Below, piece after piece: positions 32,042 through 40,689 of a DNA stretch of 64,000 nucleotides (position 1 is the first letter of the stretch; the number at the start of each line of letters is the position of its first letter). The DNA lies in NCBI GenBank assembly GCA_046349395.1, contig JAXMCK010000003.1, positions 62,001 through 126,000 of the forward strand, given 5' to 3'. This stretch comes from JAXMCK01 sp046349395 (GTDB lineage Bacteria > Pseudomonadota > Alphaproteobacteria > Geminicoccales > Geminicoccaceae). The position numbers and the translations under genes were made by a program. The notes under the pieces are model-generated. The model was given only the letters and a program-made list of their open reading frames with translations. It was not told the origin of the DNA and ran no database searches.

Positions 32042-32995
32042 TCAGATCGACTGGCGCACGTGCGGTTCGCGGCCATAGACCGAGACCAGGACGATGATGG
32101 CGACGCCGAGGGTGGCCTGCACGAGGGGCGGCTGGAGGCCCAGGCCGACGAGGACCGTGGTCAGCTCGATCAGGCAGATGGCACCGGCAACCGTGCCGAG
32201 ATAGCCGCCGCGACCGCCGATGAGCACGGTGCCGCCGATGACGACGGCGGCGATGGTCTGGAAGAGATAGGGTGCGCCGACGGCGGCGTAGGCCGAGCCC
32301 GAGAAGCCCAATAGCAGGATACCGGCGAGTGCGGCGAAGCCGGCACTGAGCGCGAAGGTCAGGGTCCAGATGCGGACGGGATCGACCAGGGCGAGGCGCG
32401 CCGCCCGCGGGCTGCTGCCCAGCGCATTGAGCTGTCGGCCATAGACGGTGCCCCAGAGCAGCAGGACCACGAGGCCGGCGAGGAGCGCCGTGAACGGCAC
32501 CAGGGGCGGCACCGGCAAAGGCCCGAAGCTGCCGCCGATCGAGACGAATTTCTGCACCCAGGTGGGTGCCCCGCCCGTGGGAAAGCCGCGCGTCCAGAGC
32601 TGCACCGCACCCTGGAGGGCCGTGCCGACACCCAGCGTGACGATCAGCGGGTGGACTGCGAGGAGCGCGGACAGAGCGCCGTTCAAGGCACCGACCGCCA
32701 TCGCGGCCAGGATCACTCCCGGCAGCACCAGCGCGAACGGCACGCCTTGGGCGTAGAGCTGGGCCGCAGCGACGTTGGCGAAGCCGATCACGAACGGGAT
32801 CGAGAGATCGATGCCGCCCAAGAGGATCGCCAGCGTCTGCCCGATCGAGGCGATGGCCAGGAGCGAGGCCAGCACCAGCATGGCGCGGATGCCGAAGGTG
32901 GTGCCGAAGCCCTTGATCAGGAGCATGCCGGCGAGGTGCACGAGCAGCGCCAGCAGGAGTGCCGCGACCGGACCGGACAGGCGCAGTCTAGGCAT
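32042..32995 (-). CDS. CUT2 (ribose-type) ABC transporter permease 2
   Basis: A 317-residue inner-membrane permease of the RbsC/BPD_transp_2 family. About eight to ten helices are visible, with the family motifs GGIDLSIPFVIGFANV (about 62-77), GALNGALSALLAVHPLIVTLGV, and the late AVVIGGTVLIGGRGGYLGT. GAGG seven bases before the ATG at 32995 sets the start; a GTG two codons upstream has no spacing for a ribosome site. It overlaps the preceding permease by eight bases and is the last gene of the minus-strand transporter operon. With the second permease it should form a heterodimeric channel. Confidence 0.93.
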   Translation of the reverse strand: MPRLRLSGPVAALLLALLVHLAGMLLIKGFGTTFGIRAMLVLASLLAIASIGQTLAILLGGIDLSIPFVIGFANVAAAQLYAQGVPFALVLPGVILAAMAVGALNGALSALLAVHPLIVTLGVGTALQGAVQLWTRGFPTGGAPTWVQKFVSIGGSFGPLPVPPLVPFTALLAGLVVLLLWGTVYGRQLNALGSSPRAARLALVDPVRIWTLTFALSAGFAALAGILLLGFSGSAYAAVGAPYLFQTIAAVVIGGTVLIGGRGGYLGTVAGAICLIELTTVLVGLGLQPPLVQATLGVAIIVLVSVYGREPHVRQSI

Positions 32996-33923
32996 GGGCA
33001 CGCCTCAGCCAGGTCGCGTTGAGCACGATCGCCAGCACCAGGACGAGGCCGTAGGCGATCTGCAGGAGGAAGGTCGAGACGTTGAAGAAGGTCAGTGCCG
33101 CCTGCAGCAGGAAGATGACGACGGCACCCAGCATCGCCGCGGCGAGGCCGCCGCTGCCGCCGGCGAGGCTGACCCCACCCAGCGCCACTGCCGAGATCGC
33201 GAGCAGGGTCAGGTTCGCAGCCACGTTCGCGTCGGCCGAACCGATGAGTGCGGTGAGCGACAGGCCGCCGATGGATGCGAACAGGCCGGCGAGGAGGTAG
33301 GCGACGAAGCGGATGAGCGTCACGGGCACGCCGGCGGTGTAGGCGGCACGGTCGTCGCTGCCGACGGCCATGAGCTGCTCGTAGTAGGGCCGCCGCTTGA
33401 GGAGAAGCCAGGCCGCGGTCACCGCCAGGATCGGCAGCCACGACCAGGCACCTGCCAATGATTTCAGCCAGACGGGTGCGGTGCCGGCGGGCGAGGGCGA
33501 GATGGTCAGTGCCAAGCCGGTATAGAGCAGCGAGGTGCCGAGCGTGGCGATGATCGGCTGGATCCTCACGAAGACGGCGATCCAGCCGTTGAGCGCCCCC
33601 GAGACGAGGCCCATCGCCAGGGCCGCCGGCACGACCACGAAAGGCGAGGTCCAGCCCAGCCCCTCGACCAGCCAGCGGACCACGACGACGTTGACCAGCC
33701 CCATCAGCGGCCCGACCGAGAGGTCGATACCGCCTCGGCCGGACAGGATGGGCGGCAGCGAGGCACAGGCCGCCAGGATCAGAGGTGCCGCCAGGCCCAG
33801 CGTGGCCCCCAGACTGGCCGGGGCGAAGCGGGCCGGGTTGAGCCAGAGATTGAGGGCCAGCAGCAGGAGGCAGAGTCCGGCGGCGAGCCGCAGCTCCGAG
33901 CGCCCGGCGACGAGACCGATCAA
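32988..33923 (-). CDS. CUT2 (ribose-type) ABC transporter permease 1
   Basis: A 311-residue permease homologous to its downstream neighbour. Motifs are GRGGIDLSVGPLMGLVNV, GLVSGALNGWIAVFVRIQPIIATLGT and AISAVALGGVSLAGGSGG. It starts with TTG at 33923, four bases overlapping the ATPase stop (TTGA), and has an ideal AGGAGG seven bases upstream. The presence of two different RbsC-type permeases is typical for CUT2 systems that take non-ribose substrates such as autoinducer-2, erythritol or nucleosides. Confidence 0.93.
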   Translation of the reverse strand: MIGLVAGRSELRLAAGLCLLLLALNLWLNPARFAPASLGATLGLAAPLILAACASLPPILSGRGGIDLSVGPLMGLVNVVVVRWLVEGLGWTSPFVVVPAALAMGLVSGALNGWIAVFVRIQPIIATLGTSLLYTGLALTISPSPAGTAPVWLKSLAGAWSWLPILAVTAAWLLLKRRPYYEQLMAVGSDDRAAYTAGVPVTLIRFVAYLLAGLFASIGGLSLTALIGSADANVAANLTLLAISAVALGGVSLAGGSGGLAAAMLGAVVIFLLQAALTFFNVSTFLLQIAYGLVLVLAIVLNATWLRRAHA

Positions 33924-34681
33924 GCGGCGACCTCCTGGCCGAACATGGCGGCGATGACCCGGTCCATGACGAGCTCGCTGCGGCCGAGCTCACAGGCCAC
34001 ACCCTGCTCGCGGAAGACCAGAACCCGGTCGCAGAGCTGCAGCACCTCCTCGATCTCGCTGGAGAGCACCACGAGCGGGATGCCGTCGTCGCGGGCGAGG
34101 GCGCGGAACACCTCGTACAGTTTCATCCGCGTGCCGAGATCGACCCCGCGAGTCGGGTCGTTGAGCAGGAGCACGCGCGGCCGGCAGGCGAGCCAGCGGG
34201 CGAGCAGGACCTTCTGCTGGTTGCCGCCCGACAGCGTGCCGATCGCGGCTTTGGGCGAGCCGTAGACCATCGACAGGCGGTCGCGAAAGTCGGCCAGCAT
34301 CCGGCGCAGCGAGCCGCGCCGGACCCAGCCGAACCACGCCTGGTCCGGCAGGGCGGCGATGGCGAAATTGTCGAGGACGGATTGGCCGGGGAGGATGCCG
34401 GTGGCCCGCCGGTCGCGCGGCAGGTAGGCGATGCCGTGGCGGGCGGCTTGCGCGAGACCGGAGACGGGGATCGTGCCGCTGCCGGCCGTGCCCACCACCA
34501 CCGTGCCCGCATGCGGCCGGTGCAGGCCGCACAGCGTCTCCAGGAACGCCTCCTGACCGTGACCCTCGAGCCCGGCGAGCCCAAGGATCTCGCCGGACCG
34601 CAGCGCAAGATCGATCGGCGGCGCGCCCGCGGCGAGGCGGATACCGTCGGCGGTCAGCAGCGGCTCGCGGGGGTCAGGCAT
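33920..34681 (-). CDS. CUT2 ABC transporter ATPase, second (degenerate) cassette as separate gene
   Basis: A 253-residue protein equal to the C-terminal half of an RbsA-type tandem ATPase. The Walker A is the degenerate GLEGHGQE typical of that second cassette. GIAYLPRDRRATGILPGQSV precedes an intact signature LSGGNQQKVLLARWL, and Walker B reads VLLLNDPTRGVDLGTR. The switch region is LSSEIEEVLQLCDRV. In most systems both cassettes are in one 500-residue chain; here they are two ORFs overlapping by eight bases, so they presumably heterodimerise. Confidence 0.92.
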   Translation of the reverse strand: MPDPREPLLTADGIRLAAGAPPIDLALRSGEILGLAGLEGHGQEAFLETLCGLHRPHAGTVVVGTAGSGTIPVSGLAQAARHGIAYLPRDRRATGILPGQSVLDNFAIAALPDQAWFGWVRRGSLRRMLADFRDRLSMVYGSPKAAIGTLSGGNQQKVLLARWLACRPRVLLLNDPTRGVDLGTRMKLYEVFRALARDDGIPLVVLSSEIEEVLQLCDRVLVFREQGVACELGRSELVMDRVIAAMFGQEVAA

Positions 34682-35417
34682 CGGTCGCGTGCACCCTGAG
34701 ATGTGCGTCCGGGATCATGAGCTGCAGCAGCCGTTCGCTCGTGACCTCCGGGCCCTCCAGCGTTTCCACAGCACGGCCGCTGCGCAGCACGGTGACGCGG
34801 TCGGACAGGCGGCGGACCTCGTCGAGCCGGTGCGAGATGAAAACGACGAGGCGCCCCTCGGCGACGAAGCCCCTCAGCGCGTCGAACAGCACGTCGCGGT
34901 CCGCCACGTCGAGGGCTGCGGTCACCTCGTCCAGGATCAGGATCCGCGGATCGCGAACGAGCGCCCGTGCCAGCACGACGAGCTGCTGCTGGGCGAGCGG
35001 GACCTCGCCGCCGCGCGCGGTCAGATCGGGCATGTTCCGGGCGAAGCGGGCCAGCACGGCCTCCGCCACCTCGCGCCGGCGGTGCAGTGGCAGCCGGTAG
35101 GTCCAGGGGCCATCATAGCCGAGGAAGATGTTGTCCAGCACCGTACGCGAAGGGGCCAGCAGCACTTCCTGGAACACGGTGGCGATGCCGTGTCGGTGGG
35201 CGACCGCCGGCTCGGACAGGTCGACCGGCTGTCCGTCGACCCGGATGCTGCCCCGGTCCGGCCGGACGATGCCGGACAGCAGCTTGACCAGTGTGCTCTT
35301 GCCGGAGCCGTTCTCGCCCAGGATGGTGTGGACGTGGCCGGCCGACATCGTCACGTCGATACCGTGCAGCGCCACGGTCTCGCCGTAGCGCTTCGCCACC
35401 CCTTCCAGTCCGATCAT
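34674..35417 (-). CDS. CUT2 ABC transporter ATPase, first cassette as separate gene
   Basis: A 247-residue protein equal to the N-terminal half of an RbsA-type ATPase. Walker A is intact (GENGSGKST, about 34-42), as are Walker B LILDEVTAALD and switch FISHRLDEV. The ABC signature LSGGQ is replaced by PLAQQQLVVLARAL, a drift often tolerated in one half of RbsA. It is the first gene of the minus-strand operon and is divergent from the binding-protein gene, with a LacI-type palindrome between them. Confidence 0.92.
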   Translation of the reverse strand: MIGLEGVAKRYGETVALHGIDVTMSAGHVHTILGENGSGKSTLVKLLSGIVRPDRGSIRVDGQPVDLSEPAVAHRHGIATVFQEVLLAPSRTVLDNIFLGYDGPWTYRLPLHRRREVAEAVLARFARNMPDLTARGGEVPLAQQQLVVLARALVRDPRILILDEVTAALDVADRDVLFDALRGFVAEGRLVVFISHRLDEVRRLSDRVTVLRSGRAVETLEGPEVTSERLLQLMIPDAHLRVHATDA

Positions 35418-35493
35418 GACGGCCTGCCGTCCCCCCGATCGTCGTGCGCCGGCGGCATGCCGCGAAACCCGCTTGGCTTGGCTCGATCTCGGC

Positions 35494-35507
35494 TGTTAAC
35501 GTTAACA
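35494..35507. promoter_or_regulatory. LacI-family operator
   Basis: TGTTAACGTTAACA is a perfect 14-base palindrome with the central CG typical of LacI/GalR-family operators. It lies in the 136-base divergent region, about 77 bases from the ATPase start and 47 from the binding-protein start, and overlaps a possible plus-strand -10 (TAACAT, 35503-35508). A near copy lies at 39754-39767 beside the LacI gene. Confidence 0.85.
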
Positions 35508-35553
35508 TACAAGTCGTGGCCGTACACGAGAAGCGGCCTGAAGGGGAGGTCCG

Positions 35554-36738
35554 ATGCTGAAGCAACTCGTTCCCGCCTGCACCATCGCCTGGTCGGTCGC
35601 CACCGCGGCGGTGCTCATGGGCACACCCGTGGCGGCCCAGTCGATCGATGCGCTGCCGCCGGAGCTCAAGGCCCTCTACACCGACAGTATCCCGGTCGGT
35701 CCGTCGGCCTATGACGACTTCAAGATGCCGGCGAAGCCGTGGAAGTGGTGCCACTCCGAATCCTACATGGGCAATCCCTGGCGCGTCAGCATGAACAACG
35801 AGCTGAAGCGCCTCGTCGACGCCGCCATCGCCAAGGGCGATGTGGCCAGCTTCGAGATGTCGGACAGCAACGGCGACGTGCCGCAACAGATCGCCCAGAT
35901 CCGTGCCTTCATCGACAAGGGCTGCAGCGTCATCACCACGATCGCCGGCTCCTCGACCGGCCTCAACGACGTGATCGAGGCCGCCTACAAGGCGGGCATC
36001 CCGGTCGTGACCACGGCGAGTGCGGTCACCAGTCCCTATGCCCTGAACATCCAGCACAATCACAATGTCTGGGGCTACGACATGGCCAAGGGCATCGGTG
36101 AGCAGCTGGGCGGCAAGGGCAACGTGCTGATGGTCGAGGGCATTCCCGGCAGCCCGATCGTCGAGCACGAGAATTCAGGCGGCTATCGGGGCTTCGCCGA
36201 GTATCCGGAGCTGAACAACCTCGGCAAGGTGAGCGGCAACTGGACCGCCAACGTCACCAAGAACGTGATCCTGCAGACGCTGGCGACCAACCCGGCGCAG
36301 ATCGACGCCGTCTGGACCACCGGCAGCGAGACCCGCGTCATCGCCGAGGCGTTCGACGAGGCTGGGCGTCCGCAGCCCTTGATCACGGGCTCGATGTCGG
36401 GCGACGCGCTCGGCTACTGGAAGGATCACAAGGACACCTTCCGCTACTATGGCGGCGCCATCCTGCCGACGATCGCAGGCCAGAACACGTTCCGGGCCGC
36501 CGTCCGTCTGCTCGAGGGCCAGCAGCCGATCGTCAACACCCTCCTGGTACCGGTGCCGGAGATCCGTGAGGAGGATCTCGGCAAGTGGGCGGCACCCTGC
36601 ATGACCGTCGAGACCGGCTCGATCTTCCCGGTGGCACCGACCGAGCCGCTGAGCGAGGAAGCCATGAACGGCTACTTCCGCAAGGGTGCCGCCACGCCGC
36701 CCTACGACTACGCTTCGACGCCCTCGCCCTGCGGCTGA
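35554..36738 (+). CDS. CUT2-type periplasmic substrate-binding protein
   Basis: A 394-residue exported binding protein of the ribose/periplasmic-binding-protein-4 type. The signal peptide covers about residues 1-28 (ending VAAQ). The body has the usual two-lobe features: an internal SDSNGDVPQQIAQIRAFIDKG segment, ITTIAGSSTGLNDVIEAAYKAGIPVVT, GGKGNVLMVEGIPG and DAVWTTGSETRVIAEAFDEAG. It is longer than RbsB (about 300 residues), with a C-terminal extension containing a Cys pair (AAPCMT, SPCG). GGGGAGG upstream supports the start. It is divergent from the transporter ATPase operon and heads a plus-strand operon with M24 and dioxygenase genes. Confidence 0.92.
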   Translation: MLKQLVPACTIAWSVATAAVLMGTPVAAQSIDALPPELKALYTDSIPVGPSAYDDFKMPAKPWKWCHSESYMGNPWRVSMNNELKRLVDAAIAKGDVASFEMSDSNGDVPQQIAQIRAFIDKGCSVITTIAGSSTGLNDVIEAAYKAGIPVVTTASAVTSPYALNIQHNHNVWGYDMAKGIGEQLGGKGNVLMVEGIPGSPIVEHENSGGYRGFAEYPELNNLGKVSGNWTANVTKNVILQTLATNPAQIDAVWTTGSETRVIAEAFDEAGRPQPLITGSMSGDALGYWKDHKDTFRYYGGAILPTIAGQNTFRAAVRLLEGQQPIVNTLLVPVPEIREEDLGKWAAPCMTVETGSIFPVAPTEPLSEEAMNGYFRKGAATPPYDYASTPSPCG

Positions 36739-36743
36739 CCGGC

Positions 36744-37874
36744 ATGGACGAGCGTCAGGCGCGCGCCGCCGAGGCGGTAAGGGCGGCCGGAGCCGACTGG
36801 GGTGTGCTCGCGAGCGTCGACGGGGTGGCCTATGCGTCGGGCCACGTCGTGCCCGTCGAGGCCGGACCGTCGCCGTTCGCCGGCGGTCCGACGCTCGTCC
36901 TGATCGGCGCCGACGGCACCCTCGGGATCGTCTGTGCCAATGTCGAGGCCGCGGCGGCAAAGGCGTCGCGCGCCGAGGTCACCGAAGTGTACGAGGGTTA
37001 TGCCTTCGACCACGGCGTGGACTACCAAGCGGGATGGCGGGAAGCGGTCGGTCGGCTCGCGAAGCGGCTGGGCCTGGGCGGCCGGCTCGCCGCCGAGCGC
37101 GGCTTCCTGCCCAAGTCCCTGGACGGGCTCCTGGCCGTCGACAACGCGCCGGATCTGACGCCGCATCTGCGCCGGGCGCGGGCGACCAAGACCGGGGCCG
37201 AGCTCGCCACTCTCGCCCGCTGTGCCGAGGCCGTGGCGATCGGCCAACGCGTGTTCCTGGAGACGGCGCGGGCCGGCCGCAGCGAGCTCGCCGTCTTCGC
37301 CGACGTGCGCTGCGCCATGGAGGAGTTCGCGGGCTGCCGGGTGCCCATCACCGGCGACTTCCTCTCGGGCGTGGAGCGCACGGCGGGCTTCACCGGCTGG
37401 CCCGTCAACCGCACCATCCAGGCGGGCGATCCGGTGATGGCCGATCTGGCGCCGCGGATCGACGGCTATTGGGGCGATTCCTGCGGGACGACCTGTGTGG
37501 GCGCGCCGAGTGCCGCCTACGAGCGGCTGTTCCGCACCTCGAAGGCTGCCCTCGAACATGCGGTCGAGTTCGTCCGGCCCGGACGGACCGCGGCCGAGGT
37601 CGACGCCGAGATGCGGGCTTTCGTCGGCCGCGAGGGCTTCGCCTATCCGCACCATACCGGCCACTCCATCGGCACCGCCGTGCACGAATGGCCTCGCCTC
37701 GTGCCCTATGAGCAGGCGGTGCTCGAGCCCGACATGGTGCTCCTGGTCGAGCCCGGCTGCTACGATCCCGAGGTCGGCGGGGTCCGCAGCGAGTACATGC
37801 TGCGGGTCACCCGCGACGGTGCCGAGGTGATGCACCGCTTCGAGCATCGGCTTTCGGTGGAGGCGGGGGCATGA
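36744..37874 (+). CDS. M24 family metallopeptidase (Xaa-Pro dipeptidase/creatinase-like)
   Basis: A 376-residue pita-bread-fold protein. The five metal ligands are recognisable: the Asp pair in MADLAPRIDGYWGDSCGT, His in HHTGHSIGTAVHEWP, Glu in LLVEPGCYDPE and Glu in VRSEYMLRV, so it should be an active dinuclear metalloenzyme unlike creatinase itself, which lacks a metal. The N-terminal creatinase-type domain covers about residues 1-140. It begins five bases after the binding-protein stop and overlaps the dioxygenase start by four bases (ATGA). In this catabolic context it may cleave an amide or C-N bond in a non-peptide substrate. Confidence 0.9.
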   Translation: MDERQARAAEAVRAAGADWGVLASVDGVAYASGHVVPVEAGPSPFAGGPTLVLIGADGTLGIVCANVEAAAAKASRAEVTEVYEGYAFDHGVDYQAGWREAVGRLAKRLGLGGRLAAERGFLPKSLDGLLAVDNAPDLTPHLRRARATKTGAELATLARCAEAVAIGQRVFLETARAGRSELAVFADVRCAMEEFAGCRVPITGDFLSGVERTAGFTGWPVNRTIQAGDPVMADLAPRIDGYWGDSCGTTCVGAPSAAYERLFRTSKAALEHAVEFVRPGRTAAEVDAEMRAFVGREGFAYPHHTGHSIGTAVHEWPRLVPYEQAVLEPDMVLLVEPGCYDPEVGGVRSEYMLRVTRDGAEVMHRFEHRLSVEAGA

Positions 37875-38680
37875 CCCTGACCGGCGAGCAGATCGCGCGC
37901 TACGGCGAGGACGGCGTGCTGTTCCCGCTGCCGGCTATCGCACCGGAGGAGGTCGACGTGACCCTCGCGGCCCTGGCGCGCCTCGAAGCGCTGCCGGAGC
38001 CGACGCGCAAGGCGGCGCTGACCACCAAGAGTCATCTGCTCTCGCGGACGCTGTGGGATCTCGTGCACCACGAGGCGATCCTCGACCCAGTCTCGGCCGT
38101 GATCGGCCCCGACCTGCTGGTCTGGGGCTCCGGCTTCTTCAAGAAGCCGGCGGGTGCGCCCGATTATGTGAGCTGGCACCAGGACGCCACCTATTGGGGC
38201 CTGGAGCCGCCGGACATCGTCACCGCCTGGGTGGCGCTGAGCCCCAGCACGGTGGAGAGCGGCTGCCTGCGCGTGGTGCCGGGCAGCCAGCGCTGGCCGA
38301 TCCTGCCGCACCGCGAGACCTATGCCGACCACAACCTGCTAAGCCGCGGGCAGGAGATCGACGTCGACGTCACCGGCCACCCGATCGTCGACGTCACGCT
38401 CGCCCCGGGACAGTTGTCGCTGCATCACGTCCTACTGGCGCACAATTCCGAGCCGAACCGGGCGGCGTACGACCGGGTCGGATTCGCGATCCGCTATATC
38501 GGCGGGCATGTCCGCCAGATCAAGGCGGCGCGCGACACGGCGACCCTAGTGCGCGGCCGAAACGCCGCCGGCACCTTCGAGCTGGAGCAGGCGCCCCAGG
38601 GCGAGGTCACGGCCGAGGATCTGGCCCGCCATGCCCTGATCGTCGCGGGCGTGCCGCATCTCCCGAAGCCGATGATGTGA
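37871..38680 (+). CDS. Phytanoyl-CoA dioxygenase (PhyH) family protein 1
   Basis: A 269-residue Fe(II)/2-oxoglutarate-dependent oxygenase. The facial triad is visible: HxD in SWHQDATYW (about 97-105) and a distal His in HHVLLAHNSEPNRA, followed by the 2-oxoglutarate-binding Arg in RVGFAIRYI. SGCLRVVPGSQRWP is the family-typical strand-turn. PhyH members hydroxylate diverse small molecules, including ectoine and phosphonates, so no substrate is assigned. It ends a three-gene operon and converges with the LacI gene four bases away. Confidence 0.92.
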   Translation: MTLTGEQIARYGEDGVLFPLPAIAPEEVDVTLAALARLEALPEPTRKAALTTKSHLLSRTLWDLVHHEAILDPVSAVIGPDLLVWGSGFFKKPAGAPDYVSWHQDATYWGLEPPDIVTAWVALSPSTVESGCLRVVPGSQRWPILPHRETYADHNLLSRGQEIDVDVTGHPIVDVTLAPGQLSLHHVLLAHNSEPNRAAYDRVGFAIRYIGGHVRQIKAARDTATLVRGRNAAGTFELEQAPQGEVTAEDLARHALIVAGVPHLPKPMM

Positions 38681-38683
38681 AGC

Positions 38684-39697
38684 TCACGCACTGCTGCGGC
38701 GGATGATCGAGAAGCCGAGGTCGCGCACAGGCCGGTCGACGTCCTCGCCACGCAGCCGCGACAGGAGCAGCTCGCCGGCATAGCCGCCTATGGCACGGCC
38801 CGACACCTGCACCGTTGTGATGTCGAGCCCCTCGGGCCGCGCGATGGCGAAGTCGCCGAACCCGGCGACGGCGAGTTGCCCGGGCACGGCCACGTCATTG
38901 CGGCGGCACGCCAGGATCAGCCCCGCGGCAAGGGAATCGACGACGCAGAATGCGGCGTCCGCCTCCGGATAGGCCGCGCGCAGGGCTCGAAGGGCTTGCG
39001 GTCCCTCGGTGAGTCCCGCACCGGCGACGGGCAAGGCGACCTCTCGTGGCGGCCCGATACCGAGTTCCGTCAGGGCCGCCCGGTAGCCTTCGAGCCGCAT
39101 CCGCCCGCGCCGGTCGCCCTCCGCGGCGGTGCCGACGAACGCGATGCGCCGGTAACCGCACTCGTGCAGCGTCCGCACCATCGCCGCACCGGCGTCGCGG
39201 TTGGAGAAGCCGGCGGCGAGGTCGATCGGCCTCTGGGGCAACTCCCACGTCTCGACCACCGGAATCCCGCTGGCCTGCAGCAGGCGCCGGGCCGTTGCCG
39301 TGTGCCAGTCGCTGGTCAGGACGATGCCGTCCGGCCGTCGGCCCAGCGCCGCACGCACGAGTTGCTCCTCGACCTCGGCCGAGTAGCCCGAGGCGCCGAG
39401 CAGCACGGCATAGCCTTCCTCGCGCAGCACGGTGGTCAGGCCCGCGACCGTGGCGGCGAAGATCGAATCCTCGAGCGTCGAGACGATCACCGCGACCAGC
39501 TTGCTGCGCCTGGTAGCCAGGGCACCCGCCATCAGGTCCGGAACATAGTCGAGCTCGGCGACCACCCGGGCGATGCGCGCGCGGGTGGCGGGTGCCACCT
39601 TCTCGGGTGTGCGCAGTGCGCGTGACACCGTCATCTGCGAGACGCCGGCGCGCAGCGCCACGTCCTCCATGCGCCGCCGTTCCGAGCTGGATGACAT
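38684..39697 (-). CDS. LacI family transcriptional regulator
   Basis: A 337-residue repressor. The N-terminal HTH and hinge are typical (MEDVALRAGVSQMTVSRALRTPEKVAPATRARI, then the hinge LMAGALATRRSKLVAVIV), and the ligand domain is of the periplasmic-binding-protein type with ADAAFCVVDSLAAG and PGQLAVAGFGD. I chose the ATG at 39697, which leaves nine residues before the HTH core; the ATG at 39739 would add 14 residues and has no ribosome site. The palindromes at 35494 and 39754 are its probable operators, implying autoregulation and control of both transporter arms. The ligand is presumably the transported compound. Confidence 0.94.
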   Translation of the reverse strand: MSSSSERRRMEDVALRAGVSQMTVSRALRTPEKVAPATRARIARVVAELDYVPDLMAGALATRRSKLVAVIVSTLEDSIFAATVAGLTTVLREEGYAVLLGASGYSAEVEEQLVRAALGRRPDGIVLTSDWHTATARRLLQASGIPVVETWELPQRPIDLAAGFSNRDAGAAMVRTLHECGYRRIAFVGTAAEGDRRGRMRLEGYRAALTELGIGPPREVALPVAGAGLTEGPQALRALRAAYPEADAAFCVVDSLAAGLILACRRNDVAVPGQLAVAGFGDFAIARPEGLDITTVQVSGRAIGGYAGELLLSRLRGEDVDRPVRDLGFSIIRRSSA

Positions 39698-39753
39698 CGT
39701 CTTCACCGTTCCTGAAATCCTGCGTGCCGGAGCGCGCATTGACGAGTCTAAGA

Positions 39754-39767
39754 TGTTAGCGCAAACA
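39754..39767. promoter_or_regulatory. LacI-family operator, second copy
   Basis: TGTTAGCGCAAACA is an imperfect palindrome with 11 of 14 bases identical to the operator at 35494-35507, including both outer TGTTA/AACA blocks and the central CG. It lies between the LacI start (39697) and the GTG of the second dioxygenase (39796), placed to repress both. Confidence 0.78.
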
Positions 39768-39795
39768 TCGAGGTTTGTCGGGCGGGAGACATCAG

Positions 39796-40689
39796 GTGCT
39801 GAGCGAGGAGCAGATCCGGCTCTACCATGAGCAGGGCTACCTTCTGGTCGAGGACGTGATCGAGCCAGCGCTGCTGGATCGGCTCAGGCGGTCGACCGCG
39901 GACATGATCGAACGCTCGCGAAAGGTCACCGTCAGCGACGCGATCTTCGATCTCGACGAAGGCCATACAGCGGTCACCCCGCGGCTGACGCGGATCAAGT
40001 CGCCGCACCTCAACGTGCCGGGCTTCGACGAGGTCATGCACGCCCCCAGGGTGAAGGCCGTGCTGCAGCAGCTGTTGGGCCCGACGGTCCGGCTGCAGAC
40101 CACCAAGCTCAACACCAAGGCACCGGGTGGTGGTGCCGCGGTCGAATGGCACCAGGACTGGGCGTTCTACCCCCACACCAACGACGACCTCTTGGCTCTG
40201 GGCCTGATGCTGGGCGACGTGGACGAGGCCAACGGCCCGCTCATGGTCATACCCGGCAGCCACAAGGGGCCGGTGCTCAGCCACTTCAGGGACGGCGTGT
40301 TCGCCGGCGCCATTGACCCCGACGACCCGCTGTTCGAGCGCGACCGGATCGTGACCCTGACCGGCCGTGCCGGCTCGATGACCGTGCACCATGTCCGCAT
40401 CCTGCACGGCTCGGCGCCGAACCGGTCCGACCGCGCGCGGCAGATCTGCTTCTACGAATGCGCCGCGGCCGACGCCTGGCCGCTCGCCGGCAGCTCGACC
40501 GCGGTCGCCGGGATGGACCAGCAGCAGGTCTGGGACTGGATCCGCTCGCGGACCTACTATGGCGAGGCCACCACGACCCCGCGGCTGGCGAGCGTGCCGG
40601 CCATCGTGCCCCTGCCCCCCGCCCCGGACTCCAGCTCGATCTTCAAGATCCAGCAGAGTGCGGGTGCCAAGAGTGCTTTTGCGGCGTGA
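39796..40689 (+). CDS. Phytanoyl-CoA dioxygenase (PhyH) family protein 2
   Basis: A 297-residue Fe(II)/2-oxoglutarate oxygenase, only distantly similar to PhyH protein 1. The start GTG at 39796 has GGGAG seven bases upstream; a TTG seven codons earlier is less likely. It has the N-terminal EEQIRLYHEQGYLLVEDV, TTKLNTKAPGGGAAVEWHQDWAFYPHTN with the HxD, a GPLMVIPGSHKGPV turn, and the distal His in VHHVRILHGSAPNRSDRARQ with the Arg two-oxoglutarate anchor. It lies divergent from LacI, with an operator upstream, so it belongs to the same regulon. Two oxygenases in one locus suggest successive hydroxylations or demethylations. Confidence 0.92.
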   Translation: MLSEEQIRLYHEQGYLLVEDVIEPALLDRLRRSTADMIERSRKVTVSDAIFDLDEGHTAVTPRLTRIKSPHLNVPGFDEVMHAPRVKAVLQQLLGPTVRLQTTKLNTKAPGGGAAVEWHQDWAFYPHTNDDLLALGLMLGDVDEANGPLMVIPGSHKGPVLSHFRDGVFAGAIDPDDPLFERDRIVTLTGRAGSMTVHHVRILHGSAPNRSDRARQICFYECAAADAWPLAGSSTAVAGMDQQQVWDWIRSRTYYGEATTTPRLASVPAIVPLPPAPDSSSIFKIQQSAGAKSAFAA

